Of a stretch of DNA of 64,000 nucleotides, positions 18,095 to 26,856 are shown piece by piece. A program made the translations under genes and the position numbers. The notes under the pieces were generated by a model. It was not told the origin of the DNA. It saw only the letters and a program-made list of their open reading frames with translations, and did not search any database. This DNA is from GCA-003244245 sp052390115 (GTDB lineage: Bacteria > Actinomycetota > Actinomycetes > Mycobacteriales > Pseudonocardiaceae). How positions within the stretch are numbered: the stretch's first letter is position 1; each line of letters opens with the position of its first letter. The DNA lies in the NCBI GenBank assembly GCA_052390115.1, contig JBQTHE010000012.1:46605-110604 (forward strand), read 5' to 3'.

Positions 18095-18182
18095 GACACA
18101 CCGGGCACAGGAGCAGGACACACCGTGCACGTCAGCCCGACACACCGGGCGCAGGAGCCCGACACGCCGGGAGGGCGGGGGT
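18095..18182 (+). repeat. 22-bp-period intergenic repeat, locus C (4 units)
   Basis: Units start at 18095, 18117, 18139 and 18161 with exact 22-base spacing: three GACACACCG(G/T)GC units and a terminal GACACGCCGGGA. It fills the gap between two minus-strand VOC genes, its terminal unit pointing at the stop of the upstream one (18196). Confidence 0.88.
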
Positions 18183-18195
18183 CAGAAGGCGGGAG

Positions 18196-18699
18196 TCAGA
18201 AGACGCTGTGGCCGTACATCTCGCCGAGGGGGTCGGCGATCAGTTCCACCCTGGCTCCGTCCGGGTCCCGGAAGTAGATCGACGTGCCGCTCTCCAGCAG
18301 GTAGTCGATCCCCTCAGCGTCCATCCGGTCCCGGATCTCCTGCCAGCGCTGCGGCTCCATCGAGATGGCCAGGTGGTGTAGCCCGCCGAGCACCTCGGCG
18401 TAGGGGCCGACGTCCACGCCGGGCAGGTCGAAGAACGCGACGGTGTTGCCGTTGCCGACGTCGAAGAAGAAGTGTGTGGAGCCGGGCAGGTCCCGGTTCT
18501 CGAACATGTCGATGAGCGGGAAGCCGAGCAAGCCCTGGTAGAACTCGACGGTTCGCCGCACGTCGGAGGAGATCAGCGCGGTGTGATGGATGCCCCGCGC
18601 GCTGCTGGGCGGCCGCTGGTCTCGGGGCAGCATCGTCTCCGCGCGGATCCGATCCCGCTGCTGGGTCAATTCCTGCACTGCATCTGGCGTCACTGTCAC
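18196..18699 (-). CDS. VOC-family (glyoxalase-like) protein
   Basis: 167 aa. A helical N-terminal extension (VQELTQQRDRIRAETML) precedes one VOC domain: GIHHTALISSDVRRTVEFYQGLLGF, FFDVGNGNTVAFFDLPG, HHLAISME, and YFRDPDGARVELI. These carry the His and Glu positions used for metal binding in the fold. The start is a GTG three bases after the mug stop, so the two are likely co-transcribed with the upstream exporter gene's partner. Catalytic role unknown. Confidence 0.87.
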   Translation of the reverse strand: MTVTPDAVQELTQQRDRIRAETMLPRDQRPPSSARGIHHTALISSDVRRTVEFYQGLLGFPLIDMFENRDLPGSTHFFFDVGNGNTVAFFDLPGVDVGPYAEVLGGLHHLAISMEPQRWQEIRDRMDAEGIDYLLESGTSIYFRDPDGARVELIADPLGEMYGHSVF

Positions 18700-18702
18700 C
18701 GT

Positions 18703-19344
18703 TCAAGCATCCCGCGACAGCGCCGCCGCGGCCACCCTGAAGCGGGCGAACTCGGCCACCATCGCTTCCAGCGACCAGTGCGCGTTCAGCCCACTCGGAT
18801 TCGGCAACGCCCACACCAGCGTCGCACCGTCGACTGATGTGCGTTCTGGATGCAGACTGCGGTAATCCGGGGTCGGATTACCGCAGTCTGCATCCAGACT
18901 GCGGTAATCAGCCGGTGGCTGGGGGCCGATGGTGGCGTGGGGGGTGGCGAAGGCGACGCGGTAGGCGGTGATGCCGACGACGCCCAGGGCGACTGGATGT
19001 AGGTCGCGCACAAGATCGCGGAGCCGCGCGCCGCCGGCTACCAACTCCACGGTGGTCAATTCGTCGGCCCGGGCGGTGGCGCGGGGCGCGATGTTGGTGA
19101 TCCCCAGCCCGAGCGAGGCCAACAGGTGCTGCTCGTCGGGCCGCAGCCGGTGTGGGGTGAACCCGGAACCGTGTAGCACCGGCCAGAAACGGTTGCCCGG
19201 CCGGGCGAAGTGATGGCCGGTAGCGGCGGAGACCAGGCCCGGGTTGATCCCGCAGAACAGCACTCGCAGCGGCGGATCGTCCGGCCCGGGCAGCACGTCG
19301 GGGATCGTGCGGTCCCGCGCCGCGGCAAGATCGGCGGGCTTCAC
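18703..19344 (-). CDS. mug: mismatch-specific uracil/thymine DNA glycosylase with an inserted repeat
   Basis: Base-excision-repair glycosylase that removes uracil or thymine from mismatches with G. Seen: VLFCGINPG (catalytic-loop motif), GHHFARPGNRFWPVLHGSGF, and LPNPSGLNAH (DNA-intercalation motif). The protein is 213 aa. A stretch of about 25 residues (from PPADYRSLDADC to LHPERT) between GPQP and the LPNPSGLNAH motif is encoded by a palindromic repeat at 18841-18911 and is not expected in the family. The insertion keeps the frame. GTG 19344 overlaps nothing upstream; the exporter gene stops at 19341 (GTGA overlap). Activity of the product is uncertain. Confidence 0.85.
   Translation of the reverse strand: MKPADLAAARDRTIPDVLPGPDDPPLRVLFCGINPGLVSAATGHHFARPGNRFWPVLHGSGFTPHRLRPDEQHLLASLGLGITNIAPRATARADELTTVELVAGGARLRDLVRDLHPVALGVVGITAYRVAFATPHATIGPQPPADYRSLDADCGNPTPDYRSLHPERTSVDGATLVWALPNPSGLNAHWSLEAMVAEFARFRVAAAALSRDA
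18841..18911. repeat. palindromic GTTCTGGATGCAGA-family repeat, copy 1, inside mug
   Basis: Arms of 25 bp match perfectly: 18845-18869 (starts TCTGGATGCAGACTGCGG) and 18874-18898, with a 4-nt loop GGGT. A third half-arm (CTGCGGTAATC) follows to 18911. The outer 14 bases GTTCTGGATGCAGA are shared with the copies at 33006 and 49080. It lies wholly inside the mug frame. Confidence 0.9.
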
Positions 19345-20603
19345 AGCGGTGGGGCGCCCGACCTGTCGGCGGACTCCGCAATGAGCGGGTCTGGGGGGTC
19401 CGGATCGGCAAGGACGACATCAGCCGGAGGCAACACGGTGCCGGCAGCGCCCGCGCCTGCCCTGGCAGCGCCCGCGCTGGCCGCGGCAGCGCCCGCACCG
19501 ACCCTGGCGGCGCGGCGAGAACCTCCACCGGGCTCGACGTTCTCGCTGACCAGCACACGGATGCCGGCGTTGAGCATGGCCAGCAGCGGCACCGCCAGCA
19601 CCGCACCGGCGATACCGGCGGCCACCGAGCCCACCGCGACAGCCAGCACCACCGCTACCCCGTTGAGCTTGACCGCACGGCCCAGTAGCAGCGGTTGCAA
19701 CACATTGCCCTCCAGTTGCTGCACACCGATCACCACTCCGAGCACGATCAGCGCCGGCACCAGGCCGTTGGTCACCAACACCACCAGCACCGCGACCACC
19801 CCGGACACCACCGCGCCGACCACCGGGACGAACGCCGCCAGAAACGTCAACGCGGCCAACGGCAACACCAGCGGGGCACCGACCGCCACCAACCCGAGCC
19901 CGATCCCCACCGCATCCACCACCGCCACCAGCACGGTGGCCCGGATATACCCCACCAGCGACTCGAACCCACGCTGGCCCGCAAGATCAACCCGATCGCG
20001 GGTCGAGCGCGGCACCCCACGGATCAGGAAACGCCACATCGACCTGCCGCTGTACAAGAAGTAGATCAACGTGAACAACGCCAATGCAGTACCAGCAAGG
20101 TACTGCCCCACAGTGAACGCGGTGGACAAGGCACCCGACGTAATCGCACTGCGGTTGGCAGACACCGACTGGCTCAGCGAGTCCAGCACGCTCTGCAGGT
20201 TGATTGGGGGCAACCCGAACGGAGGGTCCTGCAGCCACACCCGGATCTGCTGGATGCTGTTGGTGACCTGGACCTGCAACGCGGGTAGTCCGGCCACGAA
20301 GGCCTGGATGATGAACCCCAGCAGCCCGCCGATCAGCGACAACCCGGCGATCAGCACCACCGTGGTGGCAAGCCCCCTGGGCAACCGGTGCCTGGTCAAC
20401 CAGTCCACCACCGGTCCCAGCAGCGCGGTCAGCAACAACGCCACCGCCACCGGGATCACCACCACCCGCAGGGTGACCAACACATAGCCCAGCACCACGA
20501 CCATCCCCAGCACCGCCAGCGCCCGCCACGACACCGCCGCTGCCACCCGCAACGGGTAAGGCACGGCGGCTTCCGCATCGCGGCGACCCGGACCGGGGTT
20601 CAC
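19341..20603 (-). CDS. AI-2E-family (TqsA/PerM-type) membrane transporter
   Basis: 420 aa. About eight membrane segments: two at residues about 30-60, one at 75-100, and a cluster from 150 to 360, with the family core (FLAAFVPVVGAVVSGVVAVLVVLV, QQLEGNVLQPLL). Members export small molecules or act as antiporters; the cargo here is unknown. The last 60 residues are Ala/Gly-rich low complexity (GAGAAAASAGAARAGAGAAG) followed by an acidic Pro/Asp tail, which is unusual. GTG start at 20603. Translation is coupled to mug downstream by a GTGA overlap. Confidence 0.9.
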   Translation of the reverse strand: MNPGPGRRDAEAAVPYPLRVAAAVSWRALAVLGMVVVLGYVLVTLRVVVIPVAVALLLTALLGPVVDWLTRHRLPRGLATTVVLIAGLSLIGGLLGFIIQAFVAGLPALQVQVTNSIQQIRVWLQDPPFGLPPINLQSVLDSLSQSVSANRSAITSGALSTAFTVGQYLAGTALALFTLIYFLYSGRSMWRFLIRGVPRSTRDRVDLAGQRGFESLVGYIRATVLVAVVDAVGIGLGLVAVGAPLVLPLAALTFLAAFVPVVGAVVSGVVAVLVVLVTNGLVPALIVLGVVIGVQQLEGNVLQPLLLGRAVKLNGVAVVLAVAVGSVAAGIAGAVLAVPLLAMLNAGIRVLVSENVEPGGGSRRAARVGAGAAAASAGAARAGAGAAGTVLPPADVVLADPDPPDPLIAESADRSGAPPL

Positions 20604-20807
20604 GCCGCAACGTTATCCGCTCGACCCGGTAGTGGCCTGCTCGTCGGTGCCGGGCGTGCCGGTTGGCGACCGGCAGGCCCTGCACCGCCGCGGTGGCGCA
20701 GGGGTACGGTGACTCTCCGCGATCGGTCGGACTCGCTCGGTGATTGAGTGTCGGAGCTCGAAAGAAATCTACCGAGTTGGCCACCGCTAACGAAAGGAAT
20801 AATCGGC

Positions 20808-22613
20808 ATGGCCGGGCATGCCGCGACGTTGGCGTCGCATAAAACTGTTGATGACCTGGGGGTCGATTACAGATTTGAGTCCGCACAGGTAATTGATACA
20901 CAGGAGCAAGCCGACAGAAATTCGGCCGTCGACGTCCCCGACTATGCCGCTTTCAGCTGCCTCGCAGGTAGCCTCGCTTACCTCCCGAAATGGGCAGAAT
21001 ATCGCGTCCAATATCGCAGCGTGTTCGGCTCCCAGCGATGCCGGCTGGTCGCCGGTTCCATCGTTGTCGCCGATCTGAGCTTCGGGGTCTTCTACTTCGT
21101 TTGGCTGGCCGGCCGTTCCGACCATTATCCGGACAGCCAACATCATTGGGTACTGGCCACGCTTTACTTCCTGCCGGTGGCCTCGATCATTATCATCGAA
21201 CTCTTCCGCCTGATCAACATCGCCACCTTGTGCGTATCGACGGCGCTGGCCCGCGATCCCATACCGGTCGAGCCCCAACCGGGCACGCGCGTCGCGTTCC
21301 TCACCACCATCGTGCCGGGGAAAGAACCGCTGGACATGGTCGAGCGCACGCTCACTGCCGCCCGGCTCATCCGCCATACCGGCGCAATAGACGTATGGTT
21401 GCTCGACGAGGGTGACGACGAGGAAGTAAAAGCGATGTGCCGGCGGCTGGGGGCACGCCACTTCAGCCGGCGGGGCGTGGAGCGCTGGAACCAGGTCAGC
21501 GGCCCGCACAAAGCGAAAACCAAGCACGGCAACTACAATGCGTGGCTCGAGGCGCACCATGAGGAATATGACTTCTTCGTCTCAGTGGACCCCGACCATA
21601 TTCCACAGGAAAACTTCTGCGAACGGTTCCTCGGTTACTTCCGGGATCCTGATGTCGCATACGTGGTCGGACCGCAGGTGTACGGGAACTACTCGTCCTT
21701 CGTGACCCGGGCTGCGGAGAGCCAACAGTACCTGTTCCACAGCCTGCTGCAACGCGCTGCCAATGTCTACGGTTGCGCGATGCTCGTCGGCACCAACAAC
21801 GCTGTCCGCATCGCAGCGCTGCGCGGAATCGGCGGGCTCCGCGACTCGATCACCGAGGACATGGCTACCGGTCTCGCGCTGCACACCACGCGCAACCCGG
21901 CAACCGGCAGACGCTGGAAATCCGTCTACACCCCGGACGTGCTCGCTGTCGGCGAGGGACCTTCCTCGTGGACCGACTATTTCACGCAGCAGTACCGCTG
22001 GTCGAGAGGGACCAACGAGGTGCTGGTGAAGAACTTCTGGCGGTGCGGCCACCGCCTCACGATCGGCCAGATGCTGCACTACCTGCTGCTGACGTCGTAC
22101 TATCCCATGACCGCGATCGCGTGGATACTGGGATCGCTCATCGCCTTTTCCTACCTGTGCTTCGGAATCTCCGGTCTGGCAGTCGACTACGGATCGTGGC
22201 TGATCCTCTACACCAACACGGCCGTCCTGCAGCTCGCTCTTTACTTCTGGAACCGGCGGCACAATGTCAGCCCGCACGAAAAGCAGGGCTCCTCCGGGAT
22301 TTCCGGAATGTTCATCTCGCTGCTCTCCACGCCGATCTATGTGGCGTCGTTCATCAGCACCGTCACATTCCGGAGAACCAACTTCGTGGTCACCCCGAAG
22401 GGAGACGCAACCAGCCCAGACAGGTTGGGAACGTTCCGCCTGCACCTGTGGTGGGCCATGTTCTTCGCAACCGCACTGCTGGTATCCGAACTGCTCGGCA
22501 ACACACAATCAGCCATGCGCGTCTGGTCGATTCTGGCATTATCAGTGACACTGATCCCGATCGCGCTGTGGCTGGACGAAAAACTTAGCAGTGCAGGCGC
22601 GCGACCGTCATGA
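20808..22613 (+). CDS. cslA: cellulose-synthase-like GT2 glycosyltransferase CslA
   Basis: Membrane processive glycosyltransferase expected to polymerise a beta-glucan from UDP-sugar while extruding it. 601 aa from ATG 20808 (AAAGGA nine bases ahead). Membrane helices at about 75-100 and 113-148, then the catalytic loop with LLDEGDD (200), SVDPDHIP (DxD, 261), ITEDMATG (TED, 348) and QQYRWSRGT (QxxRW, 394), then four or more helices. The GlxA and GH6 genes follow in one operon, as in the Streptomyces cslA-glxA-cslZ locus, where the polymer is laid down at hyphal tips. That role is transferred by synteny. Confidence 0.9.
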   Translation: MAGHAATLASHKTVDDLGVDYRFESAQVIDTQEQADRNSAVDVPDYAAFSCLAGSLAYLPKWAEYRVQYRSVFGSQRCRLVAGSIVVADLSFGVFYFVWLAGRSDHYPDSQHHWVLATLYFLPVASIIIIELFRLINIATLCVSTALARDPIPVEPQPGTRVAFLTTIVPGKEPLDMVERTLTAARLIRHTGAIDVWLLDEGDDEEVKAMCRRLGARHFSRRGVERWNQVSGPHKAKTKHGNYNAWLEAHHEEYDFFVSVDPDHIPQENFCERFLGYFRDPDVAYVVGPQVYGNYSSFVTRAAESQQYLFHSLLQRAANVYGCAMLVGTNNAVRIAALRGIGGLRDSITEDMATGLALHTTRNPATGRRWKSVYTPDVLAVGEGPSSWTDYFTQQYRWSRGTNEVLVKNFWRCGHRLTIGQMLHYLLLTSYYPMTAIAWILGSLIAFSYLCFGISGLAVDYGSWLILYTNTAVLQLALYFWNRRHNVSPHEKQGSSGISGMFISLLSTPIYVASFISTVTFRRTNFVVTPKGDATSPDRLGTFRLHLWWAMFFATALLVSELLGNTQSAMRVWSILALSVTLIPIALWLDEKLSSAGARPS

Positions 22614-24559
22614 GCGACTCGATGATCCGGATGCCGCGGCGCCGCCTGCAACGGCGCAACCGTATCGTCACCCTGGTGGCCTCAGTCGGCGTGCTCGTGC
22701 TCAACGCGGGACCATGGAGCCCGGCCGGCGCCGCCGCTATTCGTGAATGGGACGAGTTCCGCACATCCCGGCCAGACTACCTGGCGACCTTCGGCCGTTG
22801 GAGCTTCCTCGACGTCCCGGGCGAATTCAAGGTCAATGCAGTTCACGCCGCGCTGTTGCCCACCGGAAAGGTGTTGATCATCGCGGGCTCCGGGAACAGC
22901 ACCGAGAGCTTCGAGGCCCGCAGCTTCACGACGCTGCTCTGGAACCCTCGAACGGACGATTTCAGCCTCATCCCAACGCCCGATGACATGTTCTGCGGAG
23001 GTCACACGTTCCTGCCTGACGGCAAGCTACTGGTAGCCGGCGGCACCCGGAAATATGAGGTGCTCGAAGCGGACGTCACGCGCGCGGCCGGACCGATGAC
23101 AGTACGGAACGAGTCGCCCGATGGTGGCCCGGTGAGCCTGCGGAAGGGCACGAGGTTCGTCTCCCCCGAAGGCATCGCCTTCACCAGTACCGAGGATGCG
23201 ACGGTGCCGCCCGCGCACAAGATGACCGATCCTGACGGCAGGACCGTGGTGCACAGCTCCAGCGTCGACATCTGGGTCGAGGCCGCGACCGAAGGCGCAG
23301 GATCGGTGATCGCAGAGTTCACTCAGTATCATATCGACGGCGTCTCGAACAACGTCTACGGCATCGCTGAGAAGCTCACGCTGGAAAAGCAGGAGTACCG
23401 CGGTGCCGCGCATTCGTACGAGTTCGACCCGCAGACCGAACGTTACCAGCGGGTGGCTGACATGAACCACGCACGCTGGTACCCGACACTCGTTCCACTG
23501 GCCGATGGAAACGCCCTCGCGGTATCCGGCCTTGACGAATTCGGGCGGATCCTGAAGGGACAGAACGAATTGTACCGGCGCGACACTCAGCAGTGGGACG
23601 AAGTACCCGCGCTGAACCGGTACTTCCCCACCTACCCGGCGATCTTCCCGATGGCCGACGGCCGGCTGTTCTACTCCGGTTCCACCACCGGTTGGGGGCC
23701 CAGCGAGGGTGACGGGCGGGTGCCCGGCATCTGGAACCTGCAGGAAAACTCCTTCTGGCCGGTCGGTGGCCTCCGCGAACCGCACCTGACGGAAACCAGC
23801 ACCTCGATACTCCTGCCGCCCGCGCAGGACCAGCGCGTCATGCTGCTGGGTGGCGGCGGGATCGGCGAGTCCTCGGCGTCCACCGCCCGCACGGACATCG
23901 TCGATCTGCGGGCACCCCAACCGCACTACACCCCGGGCGCAGACCTCGCCGAACCGACCCGTTACCTCAATGCGGTCATTCTCCCGGATGACACGGTGTT
24001 GACCACCGGCGGCTCCCGCGACTATCGCGGCAAGGGCGCATCCGACAACTACATCACCCGGATTTATAATCCCACCGTGGGCACCTTCCAGGTGGCCGCG
24101 TCTCCCCGGGTCGGACGCAATTATCACAGCGAGGCACTGCTGTTACCCGACGGCCGCGTCGTGGTCCTGGGCTCTGACCCGCTGTTCGGGGACGAGGACA
24201 ACAGCACCCCCGGCACGTTCGAGCAGCGCATTGAGATCTACTCGCCCCCCTATCTTTACCACGGCTCCCGACCGGAACTCACCGATGGCCCCACCGTGCT
24301 GGAACGGGGCGCGACCGCCGAGTTTCGCACATCCGATCCGGATTCCATCGCCACCGCGAGGTTGATTCGCCCGAGTGCGGTTACCCATGCGACCGACGTC
24401 GGGCAGCGCTCTGTCGCGCTGGATATCGTCAGGAAGGACCGGGGAATATCGCTGACTGTCCCCACCCAAGCCGGTCTGGTACTGCCCGGGTGGTACATGC
24501 TGTTCGTGACGGACCGCCGGGGCACACCGTCGGTGGCCCACTGGGTACAAGTGCGGTAG
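22610..24559 (+). CDS. glxA: GlxA-type mononuclear copper radical oxidase
   Basis: 649-aa exported or membrane-anchored oxidase of the galactose-oxidase/glyoxal-oxidase group. An N-terminal hydrophobic segment after RRRLQRRNR serves as signal or anchor. A seven-bladed Kelch-like domain follows, then a C-terminal DUF1929/Early-set domain. Radical-site residues can be placed: Cys129 (MFCGGHTF), Trp290-Tyr291 (ARWYPT), Tyr505-His506 (GRNYHSE) and His593 (VTHATD), matching the Cys-Tyr cross-link and copper ligands. In Streptomyces GlxA is required for CslA-dependent glucan deposition. ATGA overlap with cslA couples translation. Confidence 0.92.
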   Translation: MSDSMIRMPRRRLQRRNRIVTLVASVGVLVLNAGPWSPAGAAAIREWDEFRTSRPDYLATFGRWSFLDVPGEFKVNAVHAALLPTGKVLIIAGSGNSTESFEARSFTTLLWNPRTDDFSLIPTPDDMFCGGHTFLPDGKLLVAGGTRKYEVLEADVTRAAGPMTVRNESPDGGPVSLRKGTRFVSPEGIAFTSTEDATVPPAHKMTDPDGRTVVHSSSVDIWVEAATEGAGSVIAEFTQYHIDGVSNNVYGIAEKLTLEKQEYRGAAHSYEFDPQTERYQRVADMNHARWYPTLVPLADGNALAVSGLDEFGRILKGQNELYRRDTQQWDEVPALNRYFPTYPAIFPMADGRLFYSGSTTGWGPSEGDGRVPGIWNLQENSFWPVGGLREPHLTETSTSILLPPAQDQRVMLLGGGGIGESSASTARTDIVDLRAPQPHYTPGADLAEPTRYLNAVILPDDTVLTTGGSRDYRGKGASDNYITRIYNPTVGTFQVAASPRVGRNYHSEALLLPDGRVVVLGSDPLFGDEDNSTPGTFEQRIEIYSPPYLYHGSRPELTDGPTVLERGATAEFRTSDPDSIATARLIRPSAVTHATDVGQRSVALDIVRKDRGISLTVPTQAGLVLPGWYMLFVTDRRGTPSVAHWVQVR

Positions 24560-24569
24560 GAGCGGCCGG

Positions 24570-25568
24570 GTGACCAAGCGATCTGTTGCGGCCCTGTTCG
24601 CGCTGGGCGGGATGTGCCTTCCAGCGCTGGGCTGCGGGGCCGATCAGGCACCGACCGATCCGTCGAATCCACTCAGCGGCCTGTCGTTTTATGTGGACCC
24701 GGAGTCTTCGGCAGCCAACCAGGTCAGGCAATGGGAGCAGGCCGGGCGGGCAGCGGACGCGAACGCCTTGCGCCGGATTGCCGAGGCGCCGAGCGCGCTG
24801 TGGGTCACCGGCGACCCCGCGGCCGTCGAGCAGGAGGTCCGAGGCCGCATCGCGGCTGCGGCCGAGCAGCAGACGGCCGCGGTCATCGTGGCCTACAACA
24901 TCCCTGATCGGGACTGCGGCAGCTACTCCGCGGGCGGGGCACCGGATGCTGCGACGTACCGCACCTGGGTGACCAACCTGGCACGCGCCCTCGGCGACGG
25001 CCGTGCCATCGTCATCCTCGAGCCGGACGCCCTGTCCCACGTGATCGACGGCTGCCTGCAGGGCGCAAAGGCTGACGAGCGTTTCGCGCTGCTGGCCGGC
25101 GCCGTCGAGACACTGGCAGCCAAGCCCGAGACCACCGTCTACCTCGATGCCGGAAATTCCAGCTGGATCGCCGACACCGCCGCCGTCGTGGAGGCACTAC
25201 GGCGGGCCGGTGGCCAGGAGGCGGCGGGCTTCGCGCTGAACGTGGCCAACTTCAACACCACCGACGCCACGGTGACCTACGGCCGTGCGGTGGCGAGCGG
25301 GCTGGGCGGGGCCCACTTCGTCATAGACACCAGTCGTAACGGGCGGGGGCCCTACCCGGATCCGCAGGTCAACGGAGCGCCCAGCTGGTGCAACCCCCCG
25401 GGGCGCGCGCTGGGACACCCACCGACCACACAGACCGGCCGGCAGGGGGTGGACGCCTTCCTCTGGATCAAGGAGCCGGGCGATTCCGATGGCAGCTGCC
25501 GTCCCGGCGAGCCCCCCGCCGGCGCATGGTGGCCCGACTACGCCCTGGCCCTCGCCGAAGCCCCCTGA
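24570..25568 (+). CDS. cslZ: GH6 endoglucanase-like lipoprotein (CslZ type)
   Basis: 332 aa. A short N-terminal hydrophobic signal ends at Cys22 (LPALGC), an imperfect lipobox. The GH6 fold is clear: AYNIPDRDCGSYSAGG with a catalytic-region Asp, and VILEPDALSH with the GH6 signature Asp. Near the end NGAPSWCNPPGRALG and DAFLWIKEPGDSDG carry the family Cys and acidic residues. It should trim or release the beta-glucan made by CslA. GTG 24570 has AGGAG eight bases upstream, ten bases after the glxA stop. Confidence 0.92.
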   Translation: MTKRSVAALFALGGMCLPALGCGADQAPTDPSNPLSGLSFYVDPESSAANQVRQWEQAGRAADANALRRIAEAPSALWVTGDPAAVEQEVRGRIAAAAEQQTAAVIVAYNIPDRDCGSYSAGGAPDAATYRTWVTNLARALGDGRAIVILEPDALSHVIDGCLQGAKADERFALLAGAVETLAAKPETTVYLDAGNSSWIADTAAVVEALRRAGGQEAAGFALNVANFNTTDATVTYGRAVASGLGGAHFVIDTSRNGRGPYPDPQVNGAPSWCNPPGRALGHPPTTQTGRQGVDAFLWIKEPGDSDGSCRPGEPPAGAWWPDYALALAEAP

Positions 25569-25584
25569 CCCCGGTGCAGCGAGC

Positions 25585-25760
25585 TAGGATCCCGCCGTGA
25601 CCGGCACCTTCGCACCGCGCGGGTGTGGCTGACCTTCGACGGGGCGATCAAGACCACCGTGGTGATGACCCACCCGGAGACGGTGCACCTGGTCGGGTTG
25701 CTCGGTAAAGGCGCAGAGCAGTCGGTTGACACCGGAAGGAACGACTCCTCAACCTCCTGA
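25585..25760 (+). pseudogene. leaderless promoter plus small frameshifted remnant
   Basis: TAGGAT (25585-25590) is six bases before GTG 25597, which opens an 11-codon frame. A second frame from 25623 continues as VWLTFDGAIKTTVVMTHPE and HLVGLLGKGAEQ to TGA 25758-25760. One missing or extra base near 25615 would join them into about 54 residues. The 26-bp promoter/start block is nearly identical to one at 27868-27895. Product not recognised. Confidence 0.45.
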
Positions 25761-25836
25761 CGCGGAGGGTCGGTCTGACTTGGCATACTGAGCGCTCGAC
25801 CAGCCGTTGCCCGCTGACACCGTCGAGGATGTGCTC

Positions 25837-26406
25837 ATGGCCATGCCGCTGCGCCACCCGGGGTCGCTGATGACCCTGGATGAGTGGGTCGCGCTGCCCG
25901 AGGACAACACCTATCGGTACGAGCTCCAGGAAGGTGTTCTCCTGGTGTCCCCCCGGGCTACTCGCCGTCATCAGCTCGCCGCCCAGCGCCTGTCGCAGCA
26001 GCTTGATGGGCAGCTGCCGGTGGACTGGGAGAGCGTCCTTGACCTGGAGGTGGTAGTTCGCGCAGAGTATCCGCCGATCGTGCGGGTGCCCGATGTAGTG
26101 GTCACGCGGGTCGACGGACCCGAGGACCGATTGACGGCGTCGGATGTGCTGCTGGCAGTCGAGATCATCTCGCCGGGATCACGCAATGTCGACCTGCACC
26201 TCAAGCCGTTCGAGTACGCGGAGGCGGGAATCCCGCATTACTGGCTGGTCGATCTCGACCCGCCAGCCCCTTCGATCACGGTTTTCCACCTGGGCGCACC
26301 GGATGACGGTTACGTCGAGGGCCCGGCGATCGCCGGCCAGCTCGTCAGCACTGTCCCGTTCGACCTGTGCATCGACATTCCCGCGCTAGTCGCCGCGCGT
26401 TCCTAG
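25837..26406 (+). CDS. Uma2-family (DUF820) putative restriction endonuclease
   Basis: 189 aa with the PD-(D/E)xK-like Uma2 fold: DEWVALPEDNTYRYELQEG, VRVPDVVVTR, the catalytic-type LLAVEIISPGSRNVDLHLKPFEYAEAGIPHYWLVD. The Asp in PDVVV, the Glu in AVEIISPGS and the Lys in LHLKP match the expected active site. ATG 25837 has GAGGAT about eight bases upstream. Solitary in the accessory region. Uma2 proteins are common and multicopy in actinobacteria; biological role unknown. Confidence 0.88.
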   Translation: MAMPLRHPGSLMTLDEWVALPEDNTYRYELQEGVLLVSPRATRRHQLAAQRLSQQLDGQLPVDWESVLDLEVVVRAEYPPIVRVPDVVVTRVDGPEDRLTASDVLLAVEIISPGSRNVDLHLKPFEYAEAGIPHYWLVDLDPPAPSITVFHLGAPDDGYVEGPAIAGQLVSTVPFDLCIDIPALVAARS

Positions 26407-26556
26407 GAGTCAAGCGAGCATTCGATGCGCAGGGCTCACGCGGCGCCGGGTACTTGGAACGAGGTGACGAGGGGAGTGGCGGTCAGGTGCTGCTGGTCCC
26501 ATAGTGCCTATGGTGGCGGCGTCCGTTGCGCGCGCACTACTGACGTCAACACTTGG

Positions 26557-26856
26557 TCACTGCGTGGTAATCACCATGGACAACCTGGTGTTGATCCGCT
26601 CCATCAGCTCGCCAGGCACCTCCCCGATCATGTCGCCGAGCAGAGACTTGGGCACGTGGTCGAGGCGGGTGTAGGCCACTCGTAACCCATCCGGCAGCTC
26701 CACCTCCATCGGATCGGGCTCGACGGTGACCTCCATCGTGATCACATACGGCAGGTCAGGCAGCTCGTTGAACATGTTGCCGGAGTAGATCAGCACCCGA
26801 CGTGGTGAGTTGCCAGTCACCGTCCAGACTTGACCTCTATGCGGCGGATGAGCCAC
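26557..26856 (-). CDS. MazF/PemK-like toxin of a toxin-antitoxin pair
   Basis: 99 aa. HRGQVWTVTGNSPRRVLIYSGNMFNELPD resembles the N-terminus of the MazF/PemK endoribonuclease fold (RGxVW, then a strand ending in N/L-rich turn), followed by YVITMEV and LPDGLRVAYTRLDHVPKSLLG. Ends with an EVPGELMERINTRL helix typical of this fold. GTG 26856 overlaps the last 20 bases of the antitoxin gene. Cleavage of mRNA is family knowledge. The N-terminal extension of seven residues may be a wrong start. Confidence 0.72.
   Translation of the reverse strand: MAHPPHRGQVWTVTGNSPRRVLIYSGNMFNELPDLPYVITMEVTVEPDPMEVELPDGLRVAYTRLDHVPKSLLGDMIGEVPGELMERINTRLSMVITTQ

Noticed and set aside
18095..18182. CRISPR-like array
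   Set aside because: Units are directly abutting 22-mers without spacers, with drift inside units; no cas genes are nearby.
20604..20807. Longer start for cslA at 20748
   Set aside because: The GTG at 20748 is in frame but lacks a ribosome site; AAAGGA nine bases before ATG 20808 decides the start.
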